Shown: piece by piece, positions 1 to 6,993 of the stretch
Numbering within the stretch: the stretch's first letter is position 1
Layout of the letters: each line of letters starts with the position of its first letter
Assembly: GCA_900547655.1 (NCBI GenBank)
Contig: URHQ01000070.1
Coordinates: forward strand, 1-10,965
DNA length: 10,965 bases
Source: an uncultured Collinsella sp.
Lineage (GTDB): Bacteria; Actinomycetota; Coriobacteriia; Coriobacteriales; Coriobacteriaceae
Reading direction: 5' to 3'
Position numbers and translations under genes: made by a program
The notes under the pieces: generated by a model
The model's input: only the letters and a program-made list of their open reading frames with translations
What the model was told of the DNA's origin: nothing
The model's database searches: none

Positions 1-48
1 CGAGATAGGCTCCGGTCTCGTGGGCTCGGAGATGTGTATAAGAGACAG
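1..48 (+). other. Untrimmed Nextera i7-side sequencing adapter (synthetic)
   Basis: Bases 1-6 (CGAGAT) are the 3' end of the Illumina P7 oligo. Bases 7-14 (AGGCTCCG) fit an 8-base i7 index, bases 15-29 are the read-2 adapter GTCTCGTGGGCTCGG, and bases 30-48 are the 19-bp Tn5 mosaic end. This is artificial DNA, not part of the genome. An open frame starting at 20 reads MGSEMCIRDR, a peptide encoded by this adapter, so that frame must not be annotated. The gene to the right is cut here. Confidence 0.98.
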
Positions 49-562
49 GGCAGAGCGTTTGCCCGCCGCGGTCGCCGCGCATGAGCGAATGGACTTCGTC
101 AATAACCACATAGCGCAGGTCGCAGAACATACGAGGGATCGCCATGTGCTTATGGATCAGGAGCGCCTCGAGCGATTCAGGCGTAATCTGCAAGATGCCG
201 CTCGGCTTTTTGATGAGCTTTGCCTTGTGCGACTGCGAGACATCGCCGTGCCAGTGCCAGACGGGGATATCGGCCTCTTCGCAGAGGTCGTTGAGGCGGA
301 CGAACTGATCGTTGATGAGCGCTTTGAGGGGGCCGATGTAGAGGGCGCCCACGCTCGCGGGCGGGTTCTCCCAAAACTCGGTCAGGATGGGAAAGAAGGC
401 CGCTTCGGTTTTGCCGGAAGCCGTGGATGCCGTTAGGAGCACATTGTCTTGTGTGTTAAAGATGGCATCTGCCGCCGCAACCTGAATGGAGCGCAGACTC
501 TCCCAATCGTGGGAGTAGATGAAGTCTTGGATAAACGGGGCGTAGCGGTCAAAGGCGTTCAC
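49..562 (-). CDS. Lhr/BrxHI-like DEAD/DEAH-box helicase, N-terminal part (truncated by contig end)
   Basis: This is a superfamily 2 helicase, of which 171 codons are present before the adapter junction. The start is GTG at 562-560, behind a strong Shine-Dalgarno (GAAAGGAGG, plus-strand 567-575) with a short 4-base spacer. Visible motifs are a Q-motif-like Gln at residue 27, Walker A TASTASGKT (44-52), motif Ia IGPLKALINDQ (76-86), HGDVSQS (105-111), a TPESLEALL stretch (127-135), and Walker B DEVH (155-158) followed by SLMRGDRG. The HGDVSQS...TPESLEALL...DEVH series is typical of the Lhr-type helicases that include BREX BrxHI. Full-length members are several hundred residues, so most of the protein, including RecA domain 2, is missing. 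The gene lies downstream of a BrxD-like ATPase on the same strand, 116 bases away. ATP-dependent nucleic-acid unwinding is known for the family. A defence or repair role is inferred. Confidence 0.93.
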
Positions 563-643
563 GGGACCTCCTTTCAAAAATGAATCTCTCAACGCGGTGG
601 TCAGTGGCTTGCTGCATGGCTGCTTCAACGTTTGCCCAGATAA

Positions 644-680
644 AACCTGCCAAAATAAACCTGTCCCTTTTTGGCAGGTT
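644..680 (-). terminator. Perfect 12-bp inverted repeat, possible terminator or attenuator
   Basis: The arms AACCTGCCAAAA (644-655) and TTTTGGCAGGTT (669-680) are perfect reverse complements with a 13-base loop. The right arm overlaps the TAA stop of the ATPase gene. On the minus strand the stem is followed by TTATCT, so there is a short weak U-rich tail. A second CAGGTT copy sits in the loop and could form an alternative, shorter hairpin with the first arm. It could terminate or attenuate transcription before the helicase gene. It could equally be a dispersed intergenic repeat. I see no good promoter between it and the helicase start at 562, so full termination would leave the helicase poorly expressed. 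Confidence 0.5.
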
Positions 681-1983
681 AGATGGTGAATTCGGCGAAG
701 TTACGGTCGTCGCCTGCGGTATCGGCGCCGCCTGTTGCGGTTGCCGGCGCCAGCGCATCGCCGCCGACGCTTTGCAGCAGCTCGGCCACGTTGGCGTCGG
801 GGTTTTGGCATAGGATGTCGAGCAGTTCGATAAAGTCGCGAATGACTTCACGCGGCGTCAGATGCGTGTCGGCTCCCACGCGACCGAATTCGATCTTGAG
901 GAAGTTCACCAAGTCGTTCTCGGTAAGCGTGGGCGTCCAGCCAAAGTAGCCGGCGTGAATTTGCATGAGTTTTTCGATCAGCACCAGCAGCTCCTCGTAG
1001 GTGAGTGGCTGCAGACGGATGATGGGCGCGAGCATGTCCTTAAGGTCCTCGCGCGCAAAGCGACCCTGAGCGAGTCGGCTGCGCAGAGCCTCGTAGGAGA
1101 ACACGCCGCGGCGGCGGTCCTCGATGGAGGTCGGCGTGCCGCCCATGATCATGCCCAGGTACTGCGCCTTGCCCTGAAGCGTGTCGTTGTACATGGTCAG
1201 GATCTTCTCGTAGTTGTACTGGCGCGTGATCGCGTTGGGAATCTTATACAGATTCACGAGCTCGTCGATGAGCACCAGCATGCCCTTGTAGCCGCTGCAA
1301 ACCAAAAAACGCGCGATGAGTTTGACGTAGTCGTACCAGTCGTCATCGCTGATGATGGTTGAGGACCCCAGTTCGGCGCGAGCCTCGCTCTTGGTGCGGT
1401 ATTCGCCGCGGATCCATTTGGTCACGCGGCTCATGGCCTCCTCGTCGCCCTCGGATACGGCCGTGCGATAGCGGCGGAGCATGCGGGAGAAGTCGAAGCC
1501 GTGGACCATCTCCTCGAGCGGAGCCAGTTGGGCATTGACGACCGACTCGTCGACCTCGGCACACGAGGCGACCCAGCGATCCAGAATAAGGTTGAGCGCA
1601 CCGCCCTCAGGGCGCGTCTTGGTCGATATGTTGCGGATGAGCTCGCGGTAGGTGGCAAGGCCCTGTCCCTGACCGCCCTGCAGGCGGCGCTCGGGTGACA
1701 GGTCGGCGTCGGCGACGACGAATCCCTCGCCCATGGCGTGCGTGCGGATGGTCTGAAGCAAGAAGCTCTTGCCGGCGCCGTAGCGACCGACTAAAAAGCG
1801 GAAGCTCGCGCCGCCATCGGCGATGAGACTCAAATCGGTGAGCAGGGCGCGGATCTCGACCTCGCGCCCTACGGTAATGTAGGGAAGGCCGATGCGCGGG
1901 ACCACGCCGCCCTTGAGCGAGTTGAGAATGACGGCAGCGACGCGCTTGGGCACGCGGGGTGCTGCGGATGCGGTATCACTCAT
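679..1983 (-). CDS. BrxD-like P-loop ATPase (DUF2791 / BREX BrxC/D ATP-binding family)
   Basis: A 434-residue AAA-type ATPase. Walker A is GRYGAGKSF at 66-74. Walker B is MLVLIDEL at 235-242, with Asp240 and Glu241. The family pattern GGTPTSIEDRRRGVFSYEAL follows at 281-300, then RSRL, and near the C terminus TPREVIRDF at 376-384. N-terminal VGREVEI (38-44) is the usual AAA lead-in before Walker A. These features fit PF10923 (BrxC/BrxD ATP-binding proteins), and the length is near that of stand-alone BrxD. The last 30 residues are Ala/Gly-rich and probably disordered. ATG at 1983-1981 overlaps the TGA of the upstream TerB-type gene (1978-1976) by 8 bases, so translation is probably coupled. 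Its exact substrate is unknown. With a helicase downstream it probably powers a step on DNA. The family assignment is firm and the defence role is inferred. Confidence 0.9.
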   Translation of the reverse strand: MSDTASAAPRVPKRVAAVILNSLKGGVVPRIGLPYITVGREVEIRALLTDLSLIADGGASFRFLVGRYGAGKSFLLQTIRTHAMGEGFVVADADLSPERRLQGGQGQGLATYRELIRNISTKTRPEGGALNLILDRWVASCAEVDESVVNAQLAPLEEMVHGFDFSRMLRRYRTAVSEGDEEAMSRVTKWIRGEYRTKSEARAELGSSTIISDDDWYDYVKLIARFLVCSGYKGMLVLIDELVNLYKIPNAITRQYNYEKILTMYNDTLQGKAQYLGMIMGGTPTSIEDRRRGVFSYEALRSRLAQGRFAREDLKDMLAPIIRLQPLTYEELLVLIEKLMQIHAGYFGWTPTLTENDLVNFLKIEFGRVGADTHLTPREVIRDFIELLDILCQNPDANVAELLQSVGGDALAPATATGGADTAGDDRNFAEFTI

Positions 1984-3736
1984 GGTCTAGGTATCCTCTC
2001 ACGTCTGCTTCGTAGTCCTCAATAATCTGCGGCCCTGCCGCGCTAAATTCAATTACGGTGTCGCCCACCAGGTCAAAGAGCGCCTCGTTGATGGTATCGA
2101 CGAGCATGTCCTCGCTCTGCCCCGATTGCGCTACCGCCGATTCCGCCTGTACTGCGTTGTGCTCGAGCAGCGCGCGGAGATAGGCGTCTGCGGCGGGCGC
2201 GAGTTCGTTCGTTGCGTCAGCGGGCGCAGCGGCTGCGAACGTTGACGTTGACGCGAGAAGCGGTGCCACGACACCAAACTGTTCGGTGGATATGGTCGGC
2301 TCGTCGGCCTCGTCCTGCCGAATGGGTGCCGCGACCGCCTCGACCGTCGCGTCGGCTACGGGCTCGGCTTCCGGTTGCCCTGAGCCCGCTGCCTCGGCTT
2401 CCACAGGTACGCCGTCCTCGCGCTCTTCATCGATCAAAAGCGCTTCGCGCGTTTGCGCAGCGGCGCTCCGAATGTGCCCCAGCTGACTCAGATCGATATC
2501 GATCTTGACGGGCTGGTGTGCGGCGTCCCACGAAAGCCATGCCACAATCTCGTCATCGATAATCTTGGCCAGATATTTGGGGACCTTTTCTTCCTTAAGG
2601 GGATGGGCGGGGTCCAGCGCCAGGCGCAGGCGTTGGTCGCAGGCGCGCATCATTTCACCGAGCTTGCTGCTCTTTTGCCTACTACCGTGGATACGCATGC
2701 ATTCCCAAAAGCCGTTTTGGCAACGGTAGATATGGATAGGATCCAGGCGGTATTCGCAGTCCTCGTGGCGCTCGGGCGCAAAGAATACGGCCGAGGCAAA
2801 CATGGTGTAGGGCATGGCCGTCTCCTCCCCAAATAAACTCGTCACGATGCCGGTCTTTCGGTGCGTGTCATAGTAGCGCGCCATGCGGACATACACGGCG
2901 CATGCCACGTGGCGCAGATCGCGGTGGTGGCTGCGGTCGAGCCGCGAGTTACTTAGGTTGTACGTGGAGAGTGCGTCGATGGCAGCCATGAGTCGCTCCT
3001 CGCGCACCTCATCGGGCGGAAGGGGGAGCGTGGGCTCGGAGGTTTTGCGACGCTTAGGGGTCTGGCCGGACGGTGCCGGTGCTGGGACAAGGTCTCGTGC
3101 CGCGCGTCGCAGCTCGATAAGGGCGTTATCGAACATGACGGTTTTAGAGTTGCGAAGCAGCTTGGGGTCGAGCCCGTGGAACACGGCGTAATCCTGCAGC
3201 CACACGCGCGCAAACCGGTCGATGCCGGGCTCGAAGGCGCGATAGACATCCCAAAAAGCCTTGATCTTGTTAAAACCATCGAGCGGATTATCTACGCCAA
3301 TGCCGCAGATCAGCTCATAGAGATACAGAAAGGCAAAGGACGTAGACGTTTCCTCGACGGTTCCGCGGCGCACTTGGGCACGCCAGGTAAAGTAGCCGCG
3401 CAGCTGCCGGTCGCTCATGGCGTTGTAGGTGGGAAAGTACGACTTAAAGGTGCCGTTGTAGGGGCAGTCGTCCTCAAAGTCGGCCATCAGCAGGCCCTGG
3501 CGGTAAAAAAGCTCGGCTTCCGAAAGCCAGCGGCCCGCACCGCCCCTGGGGTCATCCTGCCAGCGCGATATCTCGCGCATTTTACGGTACTGGTCGGGGA
3601 GGAAATTCTGCATCTGTCGGCCGGTTTTGAGAATCGGCTCGTCTGCGTAGACTTCATGTGAGAAGCGGGCAGACTGATGGGTCCGGGCCTCGGCCATAAT
3701 GCGCTCGATGAGCATCTTGATGTCCTGGTCGGCCAC
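1976..3736 (-). CDS. TerB-N / TerB-C domain protein
   Basis: A 586-residue cytoplasmic protein with no signal peptide or membrane segment. The TerB-N domain spans about residues 60-212, with the aromatic signature SYFPTYNAMSDRQLRGYF (99-116), WRAQVRRG (118-125) and FLYLYELICGIG (136-147). A basic Pro-rich linker covers about 214-245. A TerB-C-like region covers about 335-436, ending in KIDIDLSQLGHIR (411-423). An acidic, Ala/Glu-rich low-complexity stretch (about 437-545) precedes a conserved-looking tail INEALFDLVGDTVIE (549-563) and IIEDY (571-575). The start is GTG at 3736-3734, 5 bases behind GGAG in an AGGAGAGGAG-rich leader. TerB-N/TerB-C proteins are named after tellurite-resistance modules, but this one has no Ter partners. 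It sits first in an operon with a BrxD-like ATPase and an Lhr-like helicase, so a scaffold or sensor role in that complex is a reasonable inference. No enzyme motif is visible. Confidence 0.85.
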   Translation of the reverse strand: MADQDIKMLIERIMAEARTHQSARFSHEVYADEPILKTGRQMQNFLPDQYRKMREISRWQDDPRGGAGRWLSEAELFYRQGLLMADFEDDCPYNGTFKSYFPTYNAMSDRQLRGYFTWRAQVRRGTVEETSTSFAFLYLYELICGIGVDNPLDGFNKIKAFWDVYRAFEPGIDRFARVWLQDYAVFHGLDPKLLRNSKTVMFDNALIELRRAARDLVPAPAPSGQTPKRRKTSEPTLPLPPDEVREERLMAAIDALSTYNLSNSRLDRSHHRDLRHVACAVYVRMARYYDTHRKTGIVTSLFGEETAMPYTMFASAVFFAPERHEDCEYRLDPIHIYRCQNGFWECMRIHGSRQKSSKLGEMMRACDQRLRLALDPAHPLKEEKVPKYLAKIIDDEIVAWLSWDAAHQPVKIDIDLSQLGHIRSAAAQTREALLIDEEREDGVPVEAEAAGSGQPEAEPVADATVEAVAAPIRQDEADEPTISTEQFGVVAPLLASTSTFAAAAPADATNELAPAADAYLRALLEHNAVQAESAVAQSGQSEDMLVDTINEALFDLVGDTVIEFSAAGPQIIEDYEADVRGYLDHE

Positions 3737-3773
3737 CGCTTCTCCTCTCCTAACGCAGCTTCGGTGACCTCAT

Positions 3774-3802
3774 ATCATAGCACAGCATCAAACAGGTGTT
3801 CG
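3774..3802 (-). promoter_or_regulatory. Candidate promoter for the TerB-ATPase-helicase operon
   Basis: On the minus strand an extended -10 element, TG-C-TATGAT, lies with its hexamer at 3774-3779. At 17-base spacing the -35 position (3797-3802) reads CGAACA, a weak match. The predicted start of transcription is near 3767, giving a leader of about 30 bases with the AGGAGAGGAG ribosome site before the GTG at 3736. This was identified by eye only. Confidence 0.4.
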
Positions 3803-3824
3803 AGATACTGCTGCGTAGATAGAT

Positions 3825-4541
3825 TTAGAACAGGAGGGCGTAGATGACGGCGATGACGACGGAGGGGAGCATATTGGCCGTGCGGAAGGTCTGAGGACGG
3901 ATGAGGTTGACGCCGACGCAGAAGATGAGCATGGAGCCTACGAGCGAAAGGCTGTCGAGGGCTGCCGTAGTCATGATGGGGGAGAGTGCGCCGGCAAACA
4001 GCGTGATCGTCCCCTGGAACACGGCGACGGGCAGGGCGGAGAAAATGCAGCCGCGGCCAAGCGACGCCGTCATGGTGCAGACGATGATGCAGTCCAATGC
4101 GCCTTTCAGGGCAAGCGTTGACCAGTCACCGAGCAGACCGTCCTGGATCGATCCCACAATGGCCATGGCGCCGATACACACGGTGAGTGAAGTCGAGACA
4201 AAAGCGTTGGTGAACTCGTTATCGTCCTCGCTGCCGGTTTTGCGCTTGAGCCATTCGCCAAGGTTTTCAATGGCGGCCTCCAAGTTGATGGCCTCGCCGA
4301 TGAGCGAGCCGAGGGCGAACGAGACGATGAGCATGGTGGTGCCGGTGGTCGCTAGCGCCTTCCCATCGATAAGGAGCATCTTTTGCATGGTGCCGCCAAG
4401 GCCGATAAACAGGACGCACAGCCCCGATGCTTTCATGAGCGTGTCTTGGATGCGCGGTGTAATGAAGCGGCCGCCCGCTAATCCCAAAAGACCGCCCGCA
4501 ACTAAAAGCACAACGTTGATGATTGTTCCCAAGCCCGGCAT
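3825..4541 (-). CDS. DUF554 (YqgA-type) integral membrane protein
   Basis: A 238-residue protein with about six or seven hydrophobic membrane segments and a DUF554-like N terminus, MPGLGTIINV. The central signature CIGAMAIVGSIQDGLLGD (122-139) is typical of this family. A charged loop at about 97-110 (LKRKTGSEDDNEF) separates the membrane blocks. I start the gene at ATG 4541-4539, directly behind AGGAGGG. A longer frame from 4610 would add 23 polar residues with no ribosome site and would spoil the family's usual N terminus. DUF554 proteins are predicted transporters or channels, and no substrate is established. The gene stands alone, with its own promoter-like region upstream and 88 bases before the next operon. 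Confidence 0.9.
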   Translation of the reverse strand: MPGLGTIINVVLLVAGGLLGLAGGRFITPRIQDTLMKASGLCVLFIGLGGTMQKMLLIDGKALATTGTTMLIVSFALGSLIGEAINLEAAIENLGEWLKRKTGSEDDNEFTNAFVSTSLTVCIGAMAIVGSIQDGLLGDWSTLALKGALDCIIVCTMTASLGRGCIFSALPVAVFQGTITLFAGALSPIMTTAALDSLSLVGSMLIFCVGVNLIRPQTFRTANMLPSVVIAVIYALLF

Positions 4542-4610
4542 GAGCCCTCCTGTATTGATGCCAACGTGGCAATCGTAGCAGAACGAAATGCGAGGTACAT
4601 CGCGACTCAT

Positions 4611-4636
4611 CTAATACGTTATATAAGTGGTATTAG
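4611..4636 (-). promoter_or_regulatory. Palindromic operator-like site overlapping a -10 box upstream of the DUF554 gene
   Basis: Perfect 7-bp arms CTAATAC (4611-4617) and GTATTAG (4630-4636) flank a 12-base AT-rich core. Read on the minus strand, the core contains TATAAC (4618-4623), a good -10 candidate. No clear -35 is seen at 16-18 bases. The site ends about 70 bases upstream of the DUF554 start codon. A dimeric repressor site over the promoter is a plausible reading. Confidence 0.4.
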
Positions 4637-4659
4637 GAATGATGCGCGGCATTTAAGCC

Positions 4660-6090
4660 TCAGGTGGTTGTCGGGACATAGGGATAGTATTCAAAGCGCA
4701 GTGTCATAAGCCGCTGTGGGGATTCAATAGCCGCGGCGATGATATTGGCATCGCGGGCACGATCAAACCCTTCGAGTTCGATCTGATACGAGACGTCTTG
4801 CATAATGTCCAGACGTCGCCAGGCCAGGAGTGTGTCGCCATCGAATTCCAAGGTCTTGCCTCCGTCTGGGGGAACGGCGTATAGACGCAGCTTGGCGGTG
4901 GTTGCAGGGTCGACAACCGTGATCTTTTTAATTTCGTTTCGAGTATTCTTGGCGCCCAACAAGGTGAGCAGTGTTGGGGCCACGACCTCGCCCGATGGCA
5001 AAAAGACGACTTCGATGGATTCAGGAAATGCGATGATAGCCGACTTGCGGACGGGCTGATTGGCGGCGGCAACTTCGATGTTCGCAGCGTCGATGACCTC
5101 TGTGTGGTCGAGCGCGGCAAGCACGCAGCAGTTACCTTCATCGATCTCTTGAGGATCAGCAAGCCCCAGACTGTTCGCGAGCTCGGGATCGTTTGGATCG
5201 GCAGCGGGCTCATTCGGCGCTTCGAAAGAAGCTGGGACGCTGTTTGTCGGCGACGGCGTGTCGCCCGCACCTGCTTCTTTGTCCGCGCTCTCTTCTTGTA
5301 TGGTTGCGTTGATGGGTTCGTCGTTTGGGGGGAGCGTCTTGGCGTCAAACGCGGAGGGGAGAATTCCGATGGCTCCTGATCCGTTCCACTCCATTTCGAG
5401 AAGCGCCGGGTCGGCAAGAATGCGTTGCCTGCTTTGCGCGTGGGCATCGATTTCAATAGGGCCTGCCTCTATCCCTCGTGTAAGGCTGAGTGATCCGGCT
5501 GGCTTCTCGAAATGAGCGTCTGTGTCTTTGGTGCTGACGGCGTAGAACAGCAGGGACGCTTCTCCCGCCGCGATAACATCGGTACCGGCTTTGGTCAGCC
5601 GCAACGATGCCGTGAATGAGAGGGTGGGCTGCGCATCGTCTGCATTCGCGGCGGCGCAGCCCAGACATATACCGCCTCCTTTCTCGAAAAACGCACCGTC
5701 GAAGGCGACCTTCGCTCCGTTCGCCGAGTCATCGACCGAAGCGATGTCGATGCGCAGCTCTAAATTGCATGGATCGCCATCTGCATCGAGCACAACCGAG
5801 CGCCACGTGCAGACGGCGCACCCCGCCTGGGAGCCGTTTGCCTTGTTCGAACGCTTGATATCCACGACTATCGAGCCGTCCGTATTACGACGAAGGCATC
5901 CCGAGGTTGAGATCGCGGCCTGTGCGATCGAAAAACGCTTGCACGCAATGGCGCTCGACGGATTTGGTGCGGAACTTAGGGCTGCTGGTAAGGAGTCTGC
6001 CATGACGGGAGTCGCCCAAGCGGCGACAGGCGTTCCGGTTGCGAGCGCGCCACAGAGTGCGACGACGGGCAAAAGGTTCTTCGATGCCAT
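4660..6090 (-). CDS. Large secreted protein of unknown family with cysteine pairs
   Basis: A 476-residue protein with an N-terminal signal peptide, cleaved probably after AWA (residue 27). The mature part holds nine cysteines: C50, C65, a CAVC pair at 91-94, C108, a CLGC pair at 142-145, and adjacent C321-C322. CxxC pairs suggest disulphides or metal binding. Residues 255-320 are acidic and Pro/Ala/Asn-rich, probably a flexible linker. The C-terminal part (about 350-476) starts AIIAFPESIEVVFLPSGEVV and ends in a hydrophobic strand (MTLRFEYYPY). This layout loosely parallels the 199-residue secreted protein encoded upstream (VPTVIPFVAKADGTL...ATITWTV), suggesting related beta-sandwich domains. 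No sortase motif or C-terminal membrane segment is seen, so it is either released or held by a partner. The start is ATG at 6090 with AAGGAG 5 bases upstream. It lies 18 bases after the small LAQTG gene and is last in the operon. Function is unknown. Confidence 0.8.
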   Translation of the reverse strand: MASKNLLPVVALCGALATGTPVAAWATPVMADSLPAALSSAPNPSSAIACKRFSIAQAAISTSGCLRRNTDGSIVVDIKRSNKANGSQAGCAVCTWRSVVLDADGDPCNLELRIDIASVDDSANGAKVAFDGAFFEKGGGICLGCAAANADDAQPTLSFTASLRLTKAGTDVIAAGEASLLFYAVSTKDTDAHFEKPAGSLSLTRGIEAGPIEIDAHAQSRQRILADPALLEMEWNGSGAIGILPSAFDAKTLPPNDEPINATIQEESADKEAGAGDTPSPTNSVPASFEAPNEPAADPNDPELANSLGLADPQEIDEGNCCVLAALDHTEVIDAANIEVAAANQPVRKSAIIAFPESIEVVFLPSGEVVAPTLLTLLGAKNTRNEIKKITVVDPATTAKLRLYAVPPDGGKTLEFDGDTLLAWRRLDIMQDVSYQIELEGFDRARDANIIAAAIESPQRLMTLRFEYYPYVPTTT

Positions 6091-6108
6091 GGGGTCTCCT
6101 TAGCTAAT

Positions 6109-6390
6109 TTAGTGCGGCCTGTCCGTGTTTTGTTTCTGGCTACGTTTGATGTGCAGACCGAGGCCGGCGGTTCCCGCGCCTGCTGCTGTGGCGCCTGCTG
6201 CCAAGAGCCATCGTCTGTCGCCTGTCTGCGCCAACGGTTCTTCGCGGTCGCCGCGGTCGAGCTCCGAGAGGTCGACCGTCACTTGCGTGGCGGCCTGCGC
6301 CTGTTCTTGCTGGGCAAAGGCCATGGCTGGCCCAAACGCTAGGATGCTGACGGCGGCGGCCAGGGCGACGGCCTTATGCCGTGTGCGCAC
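6109..6390 (-). CDS. Very small sortase-anchored surface protein (LAQTG)
   Basis: A 93-residue protein from GTG at 6390-6388 (VRTRHKAVALAAA...). An earlier TTG at 6420 would add ten residues but gives a poorer signal peptide. A basic, then hydrophobic signal peptide ends near AMAFA. A mature segment of only about 25-30 residues, containing ATQVTVDLSELDRG, follows. Then come the sorting motif LAQTGD, a Gly/Ala-rich membrane segment (WLLAAGATAAGAGTAGLGL) and a basic tail (KRSQK). LAxTG variants of LPxTG are known sortase substrates in Actinobacteria. The gene overlaps the end of the upstream secreted-protein gene by 17 bases, so coupled translation is likely. The mature part is too small for an adhesin of its own. 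By analogy with the small LPxTG proteins of Firmicutes WxL/Csc clusters, it may serve as a wall anchor or docking peptide for neighbouring secreted proteins. That role is inferred. Confidence 0.82.
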   Translation of the reverse strand: MRTRHKAVALAAAVSILAFGPAMAFAQQEQAQAATQVTVDLSELDRGDREEPLAQTGDRRWLLAAGATAAGAGTAGLGLHIKRSQKQNTDRPH

Positions 6391-6973
6391 CGGGCTCGAC
6401 CGTCCAGGTGATCGTTGCAACCTGATCGCCTTCGCCGGTTACGCGGAAGATGTCGCGCGTGACGCGGGCGACGTTTCCGCTTGTCTTGAGCTTAATTTTG
6501 TCCGTGCCGCCGGCAATGCCCTGGTAGCCCATGTCGAAGGCTGCGTTCTTGGAAAGATCGAGGCCTGTCTTCTGCATTGCGGCGCTGGCGTTCTGGAGTG
6601 CGCCGTCGGGGCCGACCTTAAAGTCGATGGAGTTCTGTGCGGTTCCGGCCTTGGCGTCGGCAGCAATGGTCCAGGTGTTCATGGCGTCGATCTTCATGTT
6701 GGTGACATGGATGCCGTAGGCCGAATGATTGTCGATGGTGGTCGCGTCTTCTGAGGGGCCCTGAAGCGTGCCGTCGGCCTTGGCGACGAAGGGAATAACC
6801 GTCGGAACTTTGAACTCAACGTTGTCGATCTCGGTCCTGACCATTACTTTCGTGGTTCCAACGCGCCCGGCTGCCATAGCTGGCGTCGGGGCCGCGCCCA
6901 TTGCGAGCGCGAGCGCGAGCCCTGCGCCCACGACGAGCGCTCTGGCTCCGTTCATGTTCCTGGTGATGTCCAT
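6374..6973 (-). CDS. Secreted beta-rich surface protein, WxL-like in context
   Basis: A 199-residue protein with a clear signal peptide (hydrophobic 11-28, cleavage near PAMAA, residue 35). The mature part is rich in alternating beta-type segments: VEFKVPTVIPFVAKADGTL (52-70), an IDNHSAYGIHVTNMKID stretch (80-96), MNTWTI (98-103), then SIDFKVGPDG (115-124) and a closing ATITWTV (186-192). The sequence order (strand with VPxxIPF, DGT, NHS, W, terminal W strand) resembles secreted surface proteins found beside small LPxTG proteins. The WTI and WTV pieces only weakly recall a WxL domain. No anchor of its own is visible. The start is ATG at 6973 behind AAAGGA, with 89 bases separating it from the gene upstream. 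Function is unknown. A structural or adhesive cell-surface role is inferred. Confidence 0.78.
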   Translation of the reverse strand: MDITRNMNGARALVVGAGLALALAMGAAPTPAMAAGRVGTTKVMVRTEIDNVEFKVPTVIPFVAKADGTLQGPSEDATTIDNHSAYGIHVTNMKIDAMNTWTIAADAKAGTAQNSIDFKVGPDGALQNASAAMQKTGLDLSKNAAFDMGYQGIAGGTDKIKLKTSGNVARVTRDIFRVTGEGDQVATITWTVEPGAHTA

Positions 6974-6993
6974 GGTTGTTCCTTTCTATTCGC

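Noticed and set aside
20..436. 138-codon plus-strand open frame beginning MGSEMCIRDR
   Set aside because: Its start lies in the adapter and the rest is antisense to the helicase gene, which has real motifs.
549..851. 100-codon minus-strand frame across the ATPase-helicase gap
   Set aside because: It lies largely over the ATPase 3' end in another frame, with no family-like motifs. It also runs over the helicase start.
3901..4578. 225-codon plus-strand open frame
   Set aside because: It is antisense to the DUF554 gene, whose membrane segments and signature are convincing. No ribosome site was seen.
4542..4610. Longer N terminus for the DUF554 protein
   Set aside because: It adds 23 polar residues without a ribosome site. 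ATG at 4541 has AGGAGG and gives the family's normal N terminus.
6391..6420. TTG start for the LAQTG protein
   Set aside because: GTG at 6390 gives a better signal peptide and a shorter overlap. The TTG has no clear ribosome site.
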